Below, piece by piece: positions 6,841 through 16,580 of a DNA stretch of 64,000 nt. The DNA is from Mesorhizobium sp. B2-7-2 (GTDB taxonomy: Bacteria > Pseudomonadota > Alphaproteobacteria > Rhizobiales > Rhizobiaceae). The DNA is taken from positions 1 through 64,000 of the forward strand of contig NZ_VFTZ01000015.1 of assembly GCF_006440775.1 (NCBI RefSeq), given 5' to 3'. The notes beneath the pieces are model-generated. The model searched no databases. It was given only the letters and a program-made list of their open reading frames with translations, and was not told the DNA's origin. Both the position numbers and the translations under genes were made by a program. Position 1 is the first letter of the stretch; the number at the start of each line of letters is the position of its first letter.

Positions 6841-9468
6841 TTGACCGCGACAAATTTCAACATCGGTCGTATCAGGCAGGCCGTTTTCTCTTCCGCCAAC
6901 GTGCCGGCGGCGATTGCCTTCGTCGTGCTCATGATCTGCGCGATCTTCGTCGACCAGCAGAACAAAACGGTTTCCGATCAACTCACGCGCGCCGACGTCC
7001 TCTACAAGGTCAATATCATCCGCGCCAAGCTGGAAGGAAACATCAACGGCAATCTCCAGCTGGTTCAGGGCCTCGTCTCGGCCATCGTCACCGAGCCCTA
7101 TATGGGGCAGCAGAGATTTGCCTCCCTCGCTGCCAATCTCTTCAAGCAGAAATCGCAGCTGCGCAACATTGGCGGCGCGCCCGATCTCGTCATTTCGCTG
7201 ATGTATCCGATGGAGGGCAACGAGAAGGCGATCGGGCTCGACTACCGCAAGAACGAGGCGCAACGCTTGGCGGCGCTTAGGGCGCGCGACCAGCGCATAT
7301 CGGTGCTTGCCGGTCCCGTCGACCTCAGGCAGGGCGGGCGCGCCTTCATCGGCCGGATTCCTGTCTTCGTGCCGACAGCGGGGGGCGGCGATCGCTTCTG
7401 GGGCCTTGTCTCGGCAGCTATCGATATCGATCGGCTCTACGCCGCAAGCGGCCTCACCGACCCCGGTCTCGACATAGATGTGGCGCTTACCGGAATGGAT
7501 GCGCTTGGCGGCGGTGGCCAGCGCTTCTTCGGTGGCGCCGACATCGTCAAGAACAATCCGGTAACGGCAGAAGTGCAGCTGCCGTTCGGTTCCTGGCAGA
7601 TATCGGCAGTCCCCAAGGGTGGTTGGCCGGCCGTGCCGAAGAACGAGCGGGTCTTGCAGGCGCTCATGGCGCTCGCCGCTGTGCTGGTGGTGCTGCCCAT
7701 ACTGGTGGCCGGACGGCTGTTCGGCGAAAGGCAGAAAAACTATGCCGAATTGAGGCGCCTGTCCGGGAGGCTGGAACTGGCTCTGGAGGCTTCAGGGATC
7801 GGCGTGTGGGAGCAAGACCTCGTCACCGACGAGCTGCTGTGGGACGATCGCGTCAATGAGATCTACAGCAAGCCCGCGGATGGGAAGCCGCGCGGCTATG
7901 ACGACTGGGCACTGGCGATCCACCCCGAGGATATCGCACGGGCACAGCGCGAGTTCGACCTTGCCGTGGCTGCAAAAGGTCCCTACTCGTCGCAGTATCG
8001 ACTGCTTCGCCCAGACGGCACCGTCCGCCATGTGCGGGCGCGTGCAAGCTACTTCCAGGACAGCGACGGCACGCCGAAGATGGTCGGGGCCGAGTGGGAC
8101 GTGACCAGCGACGTTCTGCTCAACGAGAATCTGGTGCGTGAACGGCAATTGTCGGAATCGAAGAATGCCGAACTCAAGACCGCCAAGGCGCGCATCGAGC
8201 ATGTTGCGCTGCACGATTCGCTAACAGGCCTGCCCAATCGCCGTTATCTCGACGAGATGCTGGCCAATTCGCCCGAGGATCGCACTGCGCTGCTGCATCT
8301 CGACCTCGACCGCTTCAAGCACATCAACGACACGCTCGGCCATGCGGCGGGCGACGCCATGCTCATGTATGCCTCGAAGGTCATCAAAGCCAACGTCCGG
8401 GCAGGCGACTTCGTGGCGCGCATCGGCGGAGACGAGTTCGTTGTAGTGTGCCAGGGGCGCGATGACAATGAACTCGCCGCGCTAGCGGACCGTATCATCG
8501 AAGAAATGCGCCAGCCCGTCGACTATAAAGGCCACCAATGCCGGTTCGGGGTCAGCATCGGGATTGCGGCGCTTAGCGGCGTCGATGCAAAGCAGCTGCT
8601 GGTCAATGCCGATCTCGCGCTCTATCGAGCCAAGAGCCGCGGTCGCAATCGTTATGAGTTCTTCAACGAAGAGCTGCAGAGCGAGATTGTCAGGACCAAG
8701 CAGACCGCGGACGAGATCCTGGGCGGGCTGGAGCGCAACGAATTCATCGCCTACTACCAAGCACAGTTCGATGCCAAGACCCTCGAGATCGTCGGCGTCG
8801 AGGCGCTGGCGCGCTGGCGCCATCCACGACGCGGCATCCTCGCCCCCGACATCTTCCTCAAAGTGGCCGAGGAATTGAACGTGGTCTCGCTGATCGACCG
8901 CACGATCCTCGAACAAACGCTGGAGAATTTCCAGTGCTGGTCGCGCGACGGTCTCAACATCCCGCGCTTTTCCGTCAACGTCTCGGCACGAAGGCTGGAG
9001 GACAAAGACCTGATCAACGGCCTGCGCAAGCTGCCGATCAAGGAGGGAACCGTCTCATTCGAGCTCGTCGAATCGATTTTCCTGGACGAAAATGACGAGC
9101 TTGTCGCTTGGAACATCGAGCACATCAAGGAACTCGGGATCGACATCGAGATCGACGATTTCGGCACGGGCCATGCATCCGTCGTCAGCCTGCTCAAACT
9201 GCAACCGAGCCGTCTCAAGATCGACCGGCAGCTCGTCACGCCGATAACCGGTTCGGCGGCGCAGCGGCGGCTGGTGTCGTCAATCATCGAAATCGGCAAA
9301 TCGCTCGGCATCGGCGTCGTGGCGGAAGGCGTCGAGACGATGGAACATGCGCGCATCCTGAAGGACCTCGGCTGCGACATCCTGCAAGGCTACGCATTCG
9401 GGCGCCCGATGGACGCAAAATCCTTCAGGACCTTCGCCATATCGCGCAAATGGCTGGCCACGGCATAG
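6841..9468 (+). CDS. Membrane sensor diguanylate cyclase/phosphodiesterase (CHASE-like, PAS, GGDEF, EAL)
   Basis: An 875-residue cyclic-di-GMP signalling protein. A membrane helix at about residues 21-38, a periplasmic CHASE-like sensor at 45-275 and a second helix at 279-297 are followed by a PAS domain (about 310-440). The GGDEF motif at 529-533 is intact, as is the EAL motif at 654-656 (VEALARW), with DDFGTGHAS further on. Both activities are therefore possible, although one domain is often regulatory in such proteins. The start is a TTG at 6841; no stronger start lies nearby. The extracytoplasmic sensor separates it from the soluble GGDEF/EAL protein at 27000. Confidence 0.9.
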   Translation: MTATNFNIGRIRQAVFSSANVPAAIAFVVLMICAIFVDQQNKTVSDQLTRADVLYKVNIIRAKLEGNINGNLQLVQGLVSAIVTEPYMGQQRFASLAANLFKQKSQLRNIGGAPDLVISLMYPMEGNEKAIGLDYRKNEAQRLAALRARDQRISVLAGPVDLRQGGRAFIGRIPVFVPTAGGGDRFWGLVSAAIDIDRLYAASGLTDPGLDIDVALTGMDALGGGGQRFFGGADIVKNNPVTAEVQLPFGSWQISAVPKGGWPAVPKNERVLQALMALAAVLVVLPILVAGRLFGERQKNYAELRRLSGRLELALEASGIGVWEQDLVTDELLWDDRVNEIYSKPADGKPRGYDDWALAIHPEDIARAQREFDLAVAAKGPYSSQYRLLRPDGTVRHVRARASYFQDSDGTPKMVGAEWDVTSDVLLNENLVRERQLSESKNAELKTAKARIEHVALHDSLTGLPNRRYLDEMLANSPEDRTALLHLDLDRFKHINDTLGHAAGDAMLMYASKVIKANVRAGDFVARIGGDEFVVVCQGRDDNELAALADRIIEEMRQPVDYKGHQCRFGVSIGIAALSGVDAKQLLVNADLALYRAKSRGRNRYEFFNEELQSEIVRTKQTADEILGGLERNEFIAYYQAQFDAKTLEIVGVEALARWRHPRRGILAPDIFLKVAEELNVVSLIDRTILEQTLENFQCWSRDGLNIPRFSVNVSARRLEDKDLINGLRKLPIKEGTVSFELVESIFLDENDELVAWNIEHIKELGIDIEIDDFGTGHASVVSLLKLQPSRLKIDRQLVTPITGSAAQRRLVSSIIEIGKSLGIGVVAEGVETMEHARILKDLGCDILQGYAFGRPMDAKSFRTFAISRKWLATA

Positions 9469-9670
9469 GTGGACGAAGCGAGCTGCCGTTTGACCGCACC
9501 GCCGCCGGCCGCGCGGGGTGTTCAGCAAACGAGCATACGATAGGACAGCCCTGCCGAGAGTGACAGCAGCTGCAGTCATCAAACTGTCACACCAGGCGGC
9601 AACCTCCATGGTAGGTTTGCCGTAGCCGTCCCCGCGACCCCTGACCGCATCAAGAGCCGGCGAAGCCGCC

Positions 9671-10666
9671 ATGAACATCGCCCTCCCCGCCGAAGGCACC
9701 GACCTCTCGCCCTATCTGCCGGACGAGCACGGGCTGTTCTTCATCTACCATTTCAAGGCCGACGGCAGCCGCACCAAGAATCCAGCGGAGGCGCATTGGA
9801 GCTGGCGCAGCTACCAGATCACCGACATGCGCGCCCGCCAGGAGATCGGCGCCGAGCAGGCCCTGCCGGCGCCGGTGCGCGATGCCTTCCTGTCGCCCAG
9901 CCATGGCTGCCAGATCGATTTCGAGGACGACTTCCTCTATGGCGACCTGCCCGACCTCAGGCACGATTTCGCCGAGGCGCGCGGGCTCACGCATTTCCGC
10001 TTCGCCTTCAACGACAGGATGCTGGTCGGCGCCCGCAAGCAGCCGCTGGAATCGGTCGACAAGATCCGCAAGCTGGTGGAGAGCGGCACGCGAAAATTCC
10101 GCACACCAGCCGAGCTGATCGAGGCGGTGATGGGCCAGTCGCTCGACGGCATGGCGGCCGAGCTCGACAAAATGGGCGACACGCTCGACGGCATCGAGGA
10201 TCGCATCGTGTGCGATGCATGGCACAATGAGCGCCAGGCGCTGGTCGACGCACGCCGGCAGCTGGTGCTGATCCACCGGCAGATGGCGACGCTCACCAGC
10301 CTCTTCCGCCATCTCGACCATTCGCATCGCAACGAACTGCCCGACCCCATCAACGACATGGCGACCAGGCTCTCGCACCGGGCGCACACGCTGCATCACG
10401 ACGGCGAGCAGTTGCAGGCGCGCACACGCCTGTTGCAGGACGAGCTGATGGCGAAGCTGACCGAGCAGTCGAACCAGCTGCTCTATATCCTCTCCGTCAT
10501 GACGGCGGTGCTGTTGCCGATGACCATCATCTCCGGCCTGTTCGGCATGAATGTCGGCGGATTGCCGCTGGTCGGCACGCCGCTGGGATTCTGGGTGGTG
10601 ACGGCGATCTCGGTCGTCATCGCCGGCATCATCTATATGTTCGTGCGACGGCTTGGGCGCGTGTAG
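9671..10666 (+). CDS. CorA family divalent metal transporter (ZntB-like)
   Basis: A 331-residue protein with a cytoplasmic alpha/beta N-terminus, a long helical stalk (about 170-265) and two C-terminal membrane helices (about 272-292 and 305-326). The GMN motif that marks CorA/ZntB channels is at residues 292-294. The loop after it (VGGLP) is more like ZntB, a zinc/proton transporter, than Mg-specific CorA. The substrate therefore remains Mg, Co or Zn. It ends 4 bp before the convergent GST gene. Confidence 0.9.
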   Translation: MNIALPAEGTDLSPYLPDEHGLFFIYHFKADGSRTKNPAEAHWSWRSYQITDMRARQEIGAEQALPAPVRDAFLSPSHGCQIDFEDDFLYGDLPDLRHDFAEARGLTHFRFAFNDRMLVGARKQPLESVDKIRKLVESGTRKFRTPAELIEAVMGQSLDGMAAELDKMGDTLDGIEDRIVCDAWHNERQALVDARRQLVLIHRQMATLTSLFRHLDHSHRNELPDPINDMATRLSHRAHTLHHDGEQLQARTRLLQDELMAKLTEQSNQLLYILSVMTAVLLPMTIISGLFGMNVGGLPLVGTPLGFWVVTAISVVIAGIIYMFVRRLGRV

Positions 10667-10670
10667 CGCT

Positions 10671-11357
10671 TCAAGCGGTTGCCCGCAAATCCTCGACGAC
10701 GGTGCCCGCTGCACTGATCTCCGCGTCATGGCCGGATTCGCGCCACGTCTCGGCAAGCGCGGACGCGTACCATTCGCGCATGGCCGGCAGGTCGAGCAGC
10801 CGTTGCGGGTAGGCAGCTGCCGCGCCTTCGAAAGTCAGGCCGTAGGACTGTGCCCTGAACGCGATGGGAGCGAAGAATGCATCGACGGCGCCGAAACGGT
10901 TGCCGGCCAGGAAAGGTCCGCCGAAACGCGCAAGACCGTCGTTCCACAAATCTCCCATGCGGAAGATGTCGTGCTTCAGCGCGCCGGACATCGGCAATGG
11001 CGCGACGCGCACGCCGCAGCTCATCGGGCAGTTATTGCGCATCGCGGTGAAGCTCGAATGCATCTCGGCGGCGGCCGAGCGCGCCCAGGCACGCGCTTTT
11101 GCGTCCTCCGGCCAGACGCCCTGGTGGCGTTCGGCCAGGTATTCGACGATCGAGAGCGAATCCCAGACCGTCCAGCCGTCATCGACAAGGCAGGGTACCC
11201 GGCCGTTAGGCGAGAATTGTCGGTAGAGGTCGAAACTCGATCCGCTCGGGAACGGCGTCAACCGCTCCTCGAAAGGAATGTCGAGGACGCGCATCAGCAA
11301 CCATGGCCGCAGCGACCAGGACGAATAGTTCTTGTTGCCAATATGCAGAACGTACAT
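10671..11357 (-). CDS. Glutathione S-transferase family protein
   Basis: A 228-residue cytosolic GST. The N-terminal thioredoxin-like domain begins MYVLHIGNKNYSSWSLRPWL, with a candidate glutathione-contacting Ser in SSWS, and has the cis-Pro segment GRVPCL near residue 55 and DSLSIVEYL near 67. The C-terminal all-helical domain runs from about 90 to the end. This form is widespread in Proteobacteria as a GST of unknown substrate. Confidence 0.88.
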   Translation of the reverse strand: MYVLHIGNKNYSSWSLRPWLLMRVLDIPFEERLTPFPSGSSFDLYRQFSPNGRVPCLVDDGWTVWDSLSIVEYLAERHQGVWPEDAKARAWARSAAAEMHSSFTAMRNNCPMSCGVRVAPLPMSGALKHDIFRMGDLWNDGLARFGGPFLAGNRFGAVDAFFAPIAFRAQSYGLTFEGAAAAYPQRLLDLPAMREWYASALAETWRESGHDAEISAAGTVVEDLRATA

Positions 11358-11419
11358 CAGGACCCTGCCCTGTTTGATGCAACCCTAGACGGAAAACTGT
11401 CTCGAACTTTCCCTGGAAG

Positions 11420-12355
11420 TTACTTTATCGCGGGCGCCGGCGAGCGAAGCTCACGGCCCCTGAACATCGACCAGCTATACATCGCCAGCGCCGTCCAGAT
11501 CAGCGCGAAGGCGATCGCCTGCGTCGTGCCGAACGGTTCATCGAAGATCAGCACGGCGATCAGGAACACCATGGTCGGCGCGATATATTGCATGATGCCG
11601 ATGGTGGACAGGCGCAGCAGCCTGGCGCCGAAGGCAAACAGCAGCAACGGCACTGCGGTGACGGGACCGCAGCCGATCAGCAAGGCCGCGTCGGCACCGG
11701 TGCTGGAGATGAAATGATCCTGGCCGGTGGCGATCAGGTAGACGATGTAGCAAAGCGCCGGCACCGACAGCAGCAGCACTTCGAGCAGGAAGCCCTGGCT
11801 GGGGCCGATCGGCAGCGTCTTGCGGAAGAAGCCGTAGGCGGCGAAGGAGAAGGCGAGCGCCAGCGACACCCAGGGCAATTTGCCGGCCTCGATGGTGAGC
11901 ACCGCCACCGCGATCGTGGCCAGCGCCACCGCGGCGATCTGCAGCCTGTCGAGCCGCTCGCCGAGCAGCACTGCACCGACCACGACGCTGACCAGCGGGT
12001 TGATGTAATAGCCAAGCGCGGTCTCGACAGTGCGATCGACCGCGATCGCCCAGACATAGATGCCCCAGTTGATCGAGATCAGCACCGCCGTCAGCGCCGC
12101 CATGGCAAGGCTTTTCGGCGAGCGGATCGCCGCCTTGAAGTCTGCCGTGCGGCCGGCCCAGATGAGCACCGCCGCGGCGATCGGCACCGACCAGACGACG
12201 CGGTTGGCGATCACCTCGGCAAGCGGCAGATGCGCCACCGCCTTCATGTAGAAGGGCAAGAGCCCCCAGAGGAAATAAGCGCCGAGCGCCAAGAGAAAGC
12301 CGCGCCGGGTCTTGGCATCCTGATCGAGATCGGCTGTAGCGGTGACCATGGCCAA
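11420..12355 (-). CDS. rarD: EamA family transporter RarD
   Basis: A 311-residue inner-membrane protein with about ten predicted helices in two EamA repeats. The opening (RRGFLLALGAYFLWGLLPFY) and the NRVVWSVP segment are characteristic of RarD. RarD proteins are drug/metabolite transporters of poorly known substrate, named for a chloramphenicol-sensitivity phenotype. A 62-bp gap separates its stop from the start of the GST gene on the same strand. Confidence 0.9.
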   Translation of the reverse strand: MAMVTATADLDQDAKTRRGFLLALGAYFLWGLLPFYMKAVAHLPLAEVIANRVVWSVPIAAAVLIWAGRTADFKAAIRSPKSLAMAALTAVLISINWGIYVWAIAVDRTVETALGYYINPLVSVVVGAVLLGERLDRLQIAAVALATIAVAVLTIEAGKLPWVSLALAFSFAAYGFFRKTLPIGPSQGFLLEVLLLSVPALCYIVYLIATGQDHFISSTGADAALLIGCGPVTAVPLLLFAFGARLLRLSTIGIMQYIAPTMVFLIAVLIFDEPFGTTQAIAFALIWTALAMYSWSMFRGRELRSPAPAIK

Positions 12356-12553
12356 CGCTATGGCCCAGCGGACCGCCCAAGACCATCACAAAATTATGAT
12401 GGATCAACGGAGTTTTGGTGATGGTTCAAGGGGGTCGCAATTCCTCGCCCCACGGAGTGGGCTACGGCATGCACCCATTTCCAAGCGGCTGATCTTTGGC
12501 GATAGCGTGCATGGCAGCTTGGAGCATGCATTGTCCAATGTAGCGCTGGTCGA

Positions 12554-12707
12554 CCCCCACTCCGTCTCGGCTTCGCCGAGCCACCTCTCCCCCGATCGAC
12601 GGGGTAGAGGAAAGGCGCCAAGCTTTCAACGCTCGTCCAGCAACACTCCCTTCCTTTCCCTCCGGAGGGGGGAAAGGTGGCGCTGCGAAGCAGCGACGGA
12701 TTGGGGG
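12554..12707. repeat. Compound palindromic element (about 154 bp)
   Basis: The 449 bp between rarD and cimA hold this element. The left arm reads CCCCCACTCCGTC, then a TCGGCTTCGCCGA hairpin, then CCACCTCTCCCCC. The right arm is its imperfect reverse complement, with hairpin CGCTGCGAAGCAGCG and ending GGATTGGGGG. A central CTTTCCCTCCGGAGGGGGGAAAG palindrome is also present. It has no coding capacity. Related elements lie at 4437, 14451 and 17357. Confidence 0.75.
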
Positions 12708-12804
12708 AACCACCTGGCAAACAAGCCTCGGCCTGATCAGTCGCGCCAGTCACACAAGATGTGTGCATAGCGTAGCCGCCTTCGCGGGGGCGAGGAAAGG
12801 AGTT

Positions 12805-14421
12805 CTACTCCGCCGCCACCAGTCCTGCCATCTCGCGGTTCTTCATCAGCTTGTAGACGATCGAATCCATCAGCGCCTGGAAGGAGGCGTCGATGATGTT
12901 TTCCGACACGCCGACCGTCCACCAGCGGGCTCCAGTAGAATCGTGCGATTCGACGAGAACGCGAGTGATGGCCTCGGTGCCGCCGTTGAGGATGCGCACC
13001 TTGAAGTCGGCGAGCTCCAGGTCGACGATCTCGCTCTGGTACTTGCCGAGATCCTTGCGCAGCGCGATGTCGAGCGCGTTGACCGGGCCATGGCCTTCGG
13101 CCACCGACATCTTCTCCTCGCCGTCGACCTCGACCTTCACGATCGCCTCGGAGACGGTCTTCAGATTGCCATTGGCATCGAAGCGGCGCTCGACCATGCA
13201 GCGGAAGGAGGTGACGTTGAAGAACTCCGGCAGCCCATGCAGCATCTTGCGGGCAAGCAGCTCGAAGGAGGCGTCGGCGCCTTCATAGGCATAGCCTTCG
13301 GCCTCGCGCTCCTTGACCACGGCGATCAGGGAGTCGAGCCGGTGATCGTCCTTGGGCACGTCGATGCCGCGCCGCTTCAATTCGGCGAGAAAATTGGCCT
13401 TGCCGCCCTGGTCGGAGACCATGACGCGGCGGCGGTTGCCGACGGCTTCCGGCGGCACATGCTCATAGGTCGCCGGCTCTTTGGCCAAAGCCGAGGCATG
13501 GATGCCGGCCTTGGTGGCGAAGGCGGAGGAGCCGACATAGGGCGCCTGGGCTTCCGGCGCGCGGTTGAGCAATTCGTCGAAGGCGCGGGAGAGCCTGGAG
13601 ATTCCGGTCAGCGCCTCGGCCGAAATGCCGGTTACGAAACGATCAGCGAAGGCGGGCTTCAGCGAAAGCGTCGGGATTATGGAGATGAGATTGGCGTTGC
13701 CGCAGCGCTCGCCGATGCCGTTCAGCGTGCCCTGGATCTGGCGCACGCCGGCCTCGACCGCGGCGAGTGAATTCGCCACCGCCTGGCCGGTATCGTCATG
13801 GGCATGGATGCCGAGATGATCGCCCGGGATGCCCTGCGCGATCACCTTGCCGACGATTTCGCGCACTTCCGAAGGCTGCGTGCCGCCATTGGTGTCGCAC
13901 AGCACCACCCACCGCGCGCCGGCATCGTAGGCGGTTGTGGCGCAAGCCAGCGCGTAGTCGGGATTGGCCTTGAAGCCGTCGAAGAAATGCTCGCAGTCGA
14001 CCATCGCCTCCTTGGCCGAAGCGACCGCCGCCTCGACCGAGGTCTTGATCGAGTCCAGATTCTCCTCGTTGGTGCAGCCGAGCGCGACGCGCACATGATA
14101 GTCCCAGCTCTTTGCAACGAAGCAGATGGCATCCGACTTCGACTGCACCAGCGCCGCCAGCCCCGGGTCGTTGGAAGCCGAGACCCCTGCCCGCTTGGTC
14201 ATGCCGAAGGCGACGAATTTCGCGCTCTCAGTCCGTTTCTTCTGGAAGAACGTCGTGTCGGTCAGGTTGGCGCCCGGATAGCCGCCCTCGACATAGTCGA
14301 TGCCGAAGTCGTCGAGCAGCTTGGCGATCGCGATCTTGTCCTCGACGGAAAAGTCGATGCCCGGCGTCTGCTGGCCGTCGCGGAGAGTCGTGTCGAAGAG
14401 GTAAAGGCGTTGCTTGGTCAT
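12805..14421 (-). CDS. cimA: Citramalate synthase
   Basis: A 538-residue enzyme of the isopropylmalate synthase/homocitrate synthase superfamily. Residues 10-21 (DTTLRDGQQTPG) form the metal-binding catalytic motif and HAHDDTG near residue 208 supplies further metal ligands. The C-terminal 140 residues form the LeuA-type allosteric domain. Length and pattern match the citramalate synthase subfamily, which condenses acetyl-CoA and pyruvate to (R)-citramalate. This gives a threonine-independent route to 2-oxobutyrate and isoleucine. Isoleucine feedback on the C-terminal domain is expected from the family. Palindromic repeats flank it on both sides. Confidence 0.93.
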   Translation of the reverse strand: MTKQRLYLFDTTLRDGQQTPGIDFSVEDKIAIAKLLDDFGIDYVEGGYPGANLTDTTFFQKKRTESAKFVAFGMTKRAGVSASNDPGLAALVQSKSDAICFVAKSWDYHVRVALGCTNEENLDSIKTSVEAAVASAKEAMVDCEHFFDGFKANPDYALACATTAYDAGARWVVLCDTNGGTQPSEVREIVGKVIAQGIPGDHLGIHAHDDTGQAVANSLAAVEAGVRQIQGTLNGIGERCGNANLISIIPTLSLKPAFADRFVTGISAEALTGISRLSRAFDELLNRAPEAQAPYVGSSAFATKAGIHASALAKEPATYEHVPPEAVGNRRRVMVSDQGGKANFLAELKRRGIDVPKDDHRLDSLIAVVKEREAEGYAYEGADASFELLARKMLHGLPEFFNVTSFRCMVERRFDANGNLKTVSEAIVKVEVDGEEKMSVAEGHGPVNALDIALRKDLGKYQSEIVDLELADFKVRILNGGTEAITRVLVESHDSTGARWWTVGVSENIIDASFQALMDSIVYKLMKNREMAGLVAAE

Positions 14422-14450
14422 GGCTGTAGCTCGAAAGGCTGCGATCCTTC

Positions 14451-14611
14451 GCGCCCCCCTCTGTCCTGCCGGACATCTCCCCCATTTGGGGGGAGATCAG
14501 CCGTCACTTCCGCTTTCGCCAATTTCCAGCGTTGCAGGAGGAGCGGCAGAGCCGAAGCTGCCAATCTCCCCCCTTGTGGGGGAGATGTCCGGCAGCACAG
14601 ACGGGGGCGCC
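14451..14611. repeat. Inverted-repeat element with about 48-bp arms
   Basis: The left arm at 14451-14497 and the right arm at 14564-14611 are near-perfect reverse complements. They contain CTGCCGGACATCTCCCCC, and each also folds internally through CCCCCATTTGGGGGG. A 66-bp spacer separates them. The element fills the pip-cimA gap. It belongs to the same family as the element at 17357-17528. Confidence 0.85.
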
Positions 14612-14632
14612 GTAGAGCACGAACCTGCATCG

Positions 14633-15598
14633 TCATTTCCCCGCGAACCGATCCGTCGCCCGGATCAGCCGGTCCAGGATCCCGGGCTCCGAATAGGCGT
14701 GGCCTGCCCCCTCGATGAGGTGGAAATCGGCCTTCGGCCAGGCCTTGTGCAGCGCCCAGGCATATTTCGCCGGGCATGGCATGTCATAGCGGCCGTGGAC
14801 GATGGTGCCGGGGATGTCCTTCAGCTTCCAGGCGTCGCGCAGCAACTGCCCCTCCTCCAGCCAGCCGGCATGGACGAAATAGTGGTTCTCGATACGGGCG
14901 AAAGCGATCGCGTAGTCGTCCTGGGCGAACGGGTCGCTGGTCTCGGGCTCGGGAAGCAGCGTGATCGTCTCGCCTTCCCAGATGCTCCAGGCACGGGCGG
15001 CCTGAACTTGAGCCTTGCGGTCGGAACCAACCAGCCGCTTGCGATAGGCGGCCATCATGTCGCCGCGCTCGGCCTCGGGGATCGGCGCCAGGAAGCGCTC
15101 CCATTTGTCGGGGAACATCTCGGAGACGCCGAACTGATAATACCATTCGAGCTCGGCGCGGGTCAGCGTGTAGATGCCGCGCACGACGAGCTCGCTGACA
15201 CGCTCGGGATGCGTCTCGGCATAGGCGAGCGCCAGCGTCGAGCCCCAGGAGCCGCCGAAGACAAGCCATTTGTCGAAGCCAGCCAACTCGCGCAGGCGCT
15301 CGATATCGGCGACGAGATGCCAGGTGGTGTTGGCCTCCAGCGAGGCGTTCGGTGTCGACTTGCCGCAACCGCGCTGGTCGAACAGGACGACGTCGTAGAG
15401 TTTCGGGTCGAACAGGCGCCGGTGTTTCGGCGAAATGGTGCCGCCCGGACCGCCATGCAGGAACACGGCGGGTTTGGCGCCCTTGGTGCCGCAGCGCTCC
15501 CAATAGACGGTGTGACCGTCGCCGACGTCGAGCATGCCGGAATCGAACGGCTCGATCTCGGGGTAGAGCGTACGCAAGGAACCGCTGTGGATCGTCAT
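14633..15598 (-). CDS. pip: Prolyl aminopeptidase
   Basis: A 321-residue alpha/beta hydrolase of the S33 peptidase family that removes N-terminal proline from peptides in the cytoplasm. HGGPGG near residue 49 forms the oxyanion region, GGSWGS near residue 115 carries the nucleophilic Ser, and GAGHAYSEPG near the C-terminus supplies the catalytic His. Length and the WERCGTKGAKPAVFLHGGPG pattern match Pip closely. It is the last gene of a five-gene run; its ATG overlaps the stop of the preceding GFA gene as ATGA. Confidence 0.93.
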   Translation of the reverse strand: MTIHSGSLRTLYPEIEPFDSGMLDVGDGHTVYWERCGTKGAKPAVFLHGGPGGTISPKHRRLFDPKLYDVVLFDQRGCGKSTPNASLEANTTWHLVADIERLRELAGFDKWLVFGGSWGSTLALAYAETHPERVSELVVRGIYTLTRAELEWYYQFGVSEMFPDKWERFLAPIPEAERGDMMAAYRKRLVGSDRKAQVQAARAWSIWEGETITLLPEPETSDPFAQDDYAIAFARIENHYFVHAGWLEEGQLLRDAWKLKDIPGTIVHGRYDMPCPAKYAWALHKAWPKADFHLIEGAGHAYSEPGILDRLIRATDRFAGK

Positions 15599-16071
15599 AG
15601 TTTCAAGCCCTGCTGCGGCCAGTTGACCGTCTCGTGGTCGGGATGCTGGAAAGAGATGATCTGCTCTTGCCGCCGATAGAAGTCGGGGTCGTCAAGGATC
15701 GGCGCCTCGAATATCTTTTCCACCCAGGGCAGGCGAACGGCGTAATTCACCTGGATCTGCGGCGCGAGGTCGGAGCGGTCGTCGAAAGCGCCGATGGCGA
15801 TCTCCAGCGCGCCGGGCTGGCGGTAGGTCAGCGGCGTGCCGCAGCGGGCGCAGAAGCCGCGGTCGATATTGACCGAGGACTGGAAATAGCTCGGCTCCTC
15901 ATGGGTCCATTCGACGCCGTTCTTCGGCACCGCCACCAGCGCGCCGAAGAAATTGCCGAACTGTTTCTGACACATGCGGCAATGGCAGATGGACGGGCGC
16001 CCAAGCTTGCCGTGGACGCGGAAACGTACGGCGCCGCACTGGCATCCGCCTGTTCGAACTTGGTCGGTCAT
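15595..16071 (-). CDS. GFA family zinc protein (second copy)
   Basis: A 158-residue GFA/CENP-V fold protein. Zinc ligands typical of the family are present: C10/C12 (GGCQCGAV), C29/C31/C34 (CHCRMC) and C74/C77 (CARCGTP). The family includes glutathione-dependent formaldehyde-activating enzyme and proteins of unknown activity; no formaldehyde pathway is nearby. It overlaps the first GFA gene upstream (ATGA at 16068-16071) and pip downstream (ATGA at 15595-15598), so translation is probably coupled. It and its neighbour look like a tandem duplication that has diverged. Confidence 0.88.
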   Translation of the reverse strand: MTDQVRTGGCQCGAVRFRVHGKLGRPSICHCRMCQKQFGNFFGALVAVPKNGVEWTHEEPSYFQSSVNIDRGFCARCGTPLTYRQPGALEIAIGAFDDRSDLAPQIQVNYAVRLPWVEKIFEAPILDDPDFYRRQEQIISFQHPDHETVNWPQQGLKL

Positions 16072-16559
16072 GGTCTTTCCTCCGGCGGCCATTGCTCGGT
16101 GTCGTGATCGGGATGCTGATAGGAGACGAGCTCGGCCAGATAACGCGCAGACGCGATATCGGCCATCGTGTCCTCGGACGGCAGTTTGGGGATACCGTCG
16201 ACATAGGGAAGCTTTGCTTCGATGCCCCACTGGATAGTGGGCGCGATGCCGGTCGGATCATCGAAGGCGGCGATTGCAAGTGCTGTGCCATCCGGCGCCT
16301 CGAAAGTCAGCGGCGTTCCGCATTCGGCGCAGAAGCCGCGCCAGACGGCGTTGGACGAGCGGAAGCGCTTCGGCTCGCCGCGCGTCCAGTCGAGCGTCGC
16401 GCCGCGCACCGAGACCAGCGGCAGATAGAAGTTGCCGCTCGCCTTCTGGCACATCCGGCAGTGGCAGACCGAGGCGTCGCCCAGCGCGCCCTCGACGCGG
16501 AAGCGCACCGCCCCGCACTGGCAGCCGCCTGTATAGACCGGCCGGTTGTCGAGGCTCAT
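16068..16559 (-). CDS. GFA family zinc protein (first copy)
   Basis: A 163-residue GFA/CENP-V family protein with the full cysteine set: C13/C15, C32/C34/C37 and C77/C80. The C-terminal SYQHPDHDTEQWP segment parallels the SFQHPDHETVNWP of the second copy, supporting duplication. The biochemical role is unknown; thiol-conjugate chemistry is a family-based guess. It starts 21 bp after the VOC gene and ends in a 4-bp overlap with the second copy. Confidence 0.88.
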   Translation of the reverse strand: MSLDNRPVYTGGCQCGAVRFRVEGALGDASVCHCRMCQKASGNFYLPLVSVRGATLDWTRGEPKRFRSSNAVWRGFCAECGTPLTFEAPDGTALAIAAFDDPTGIAPTIQWGIEAKLPYVDGIPKLPSEDTMADIASARYLAELVSYQHPDHDTEQWPPEERP

Positions 16560-16580
16560 CGCTCACTCCTGGTCATCGGC

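Noticed and set aside
14451..14611. A rho-independent terminator for pip or cimA
   Set aside because: The long inverted repeat lacks a T-run and matches a mobile-type element elsewhere, so it is called a repeat.
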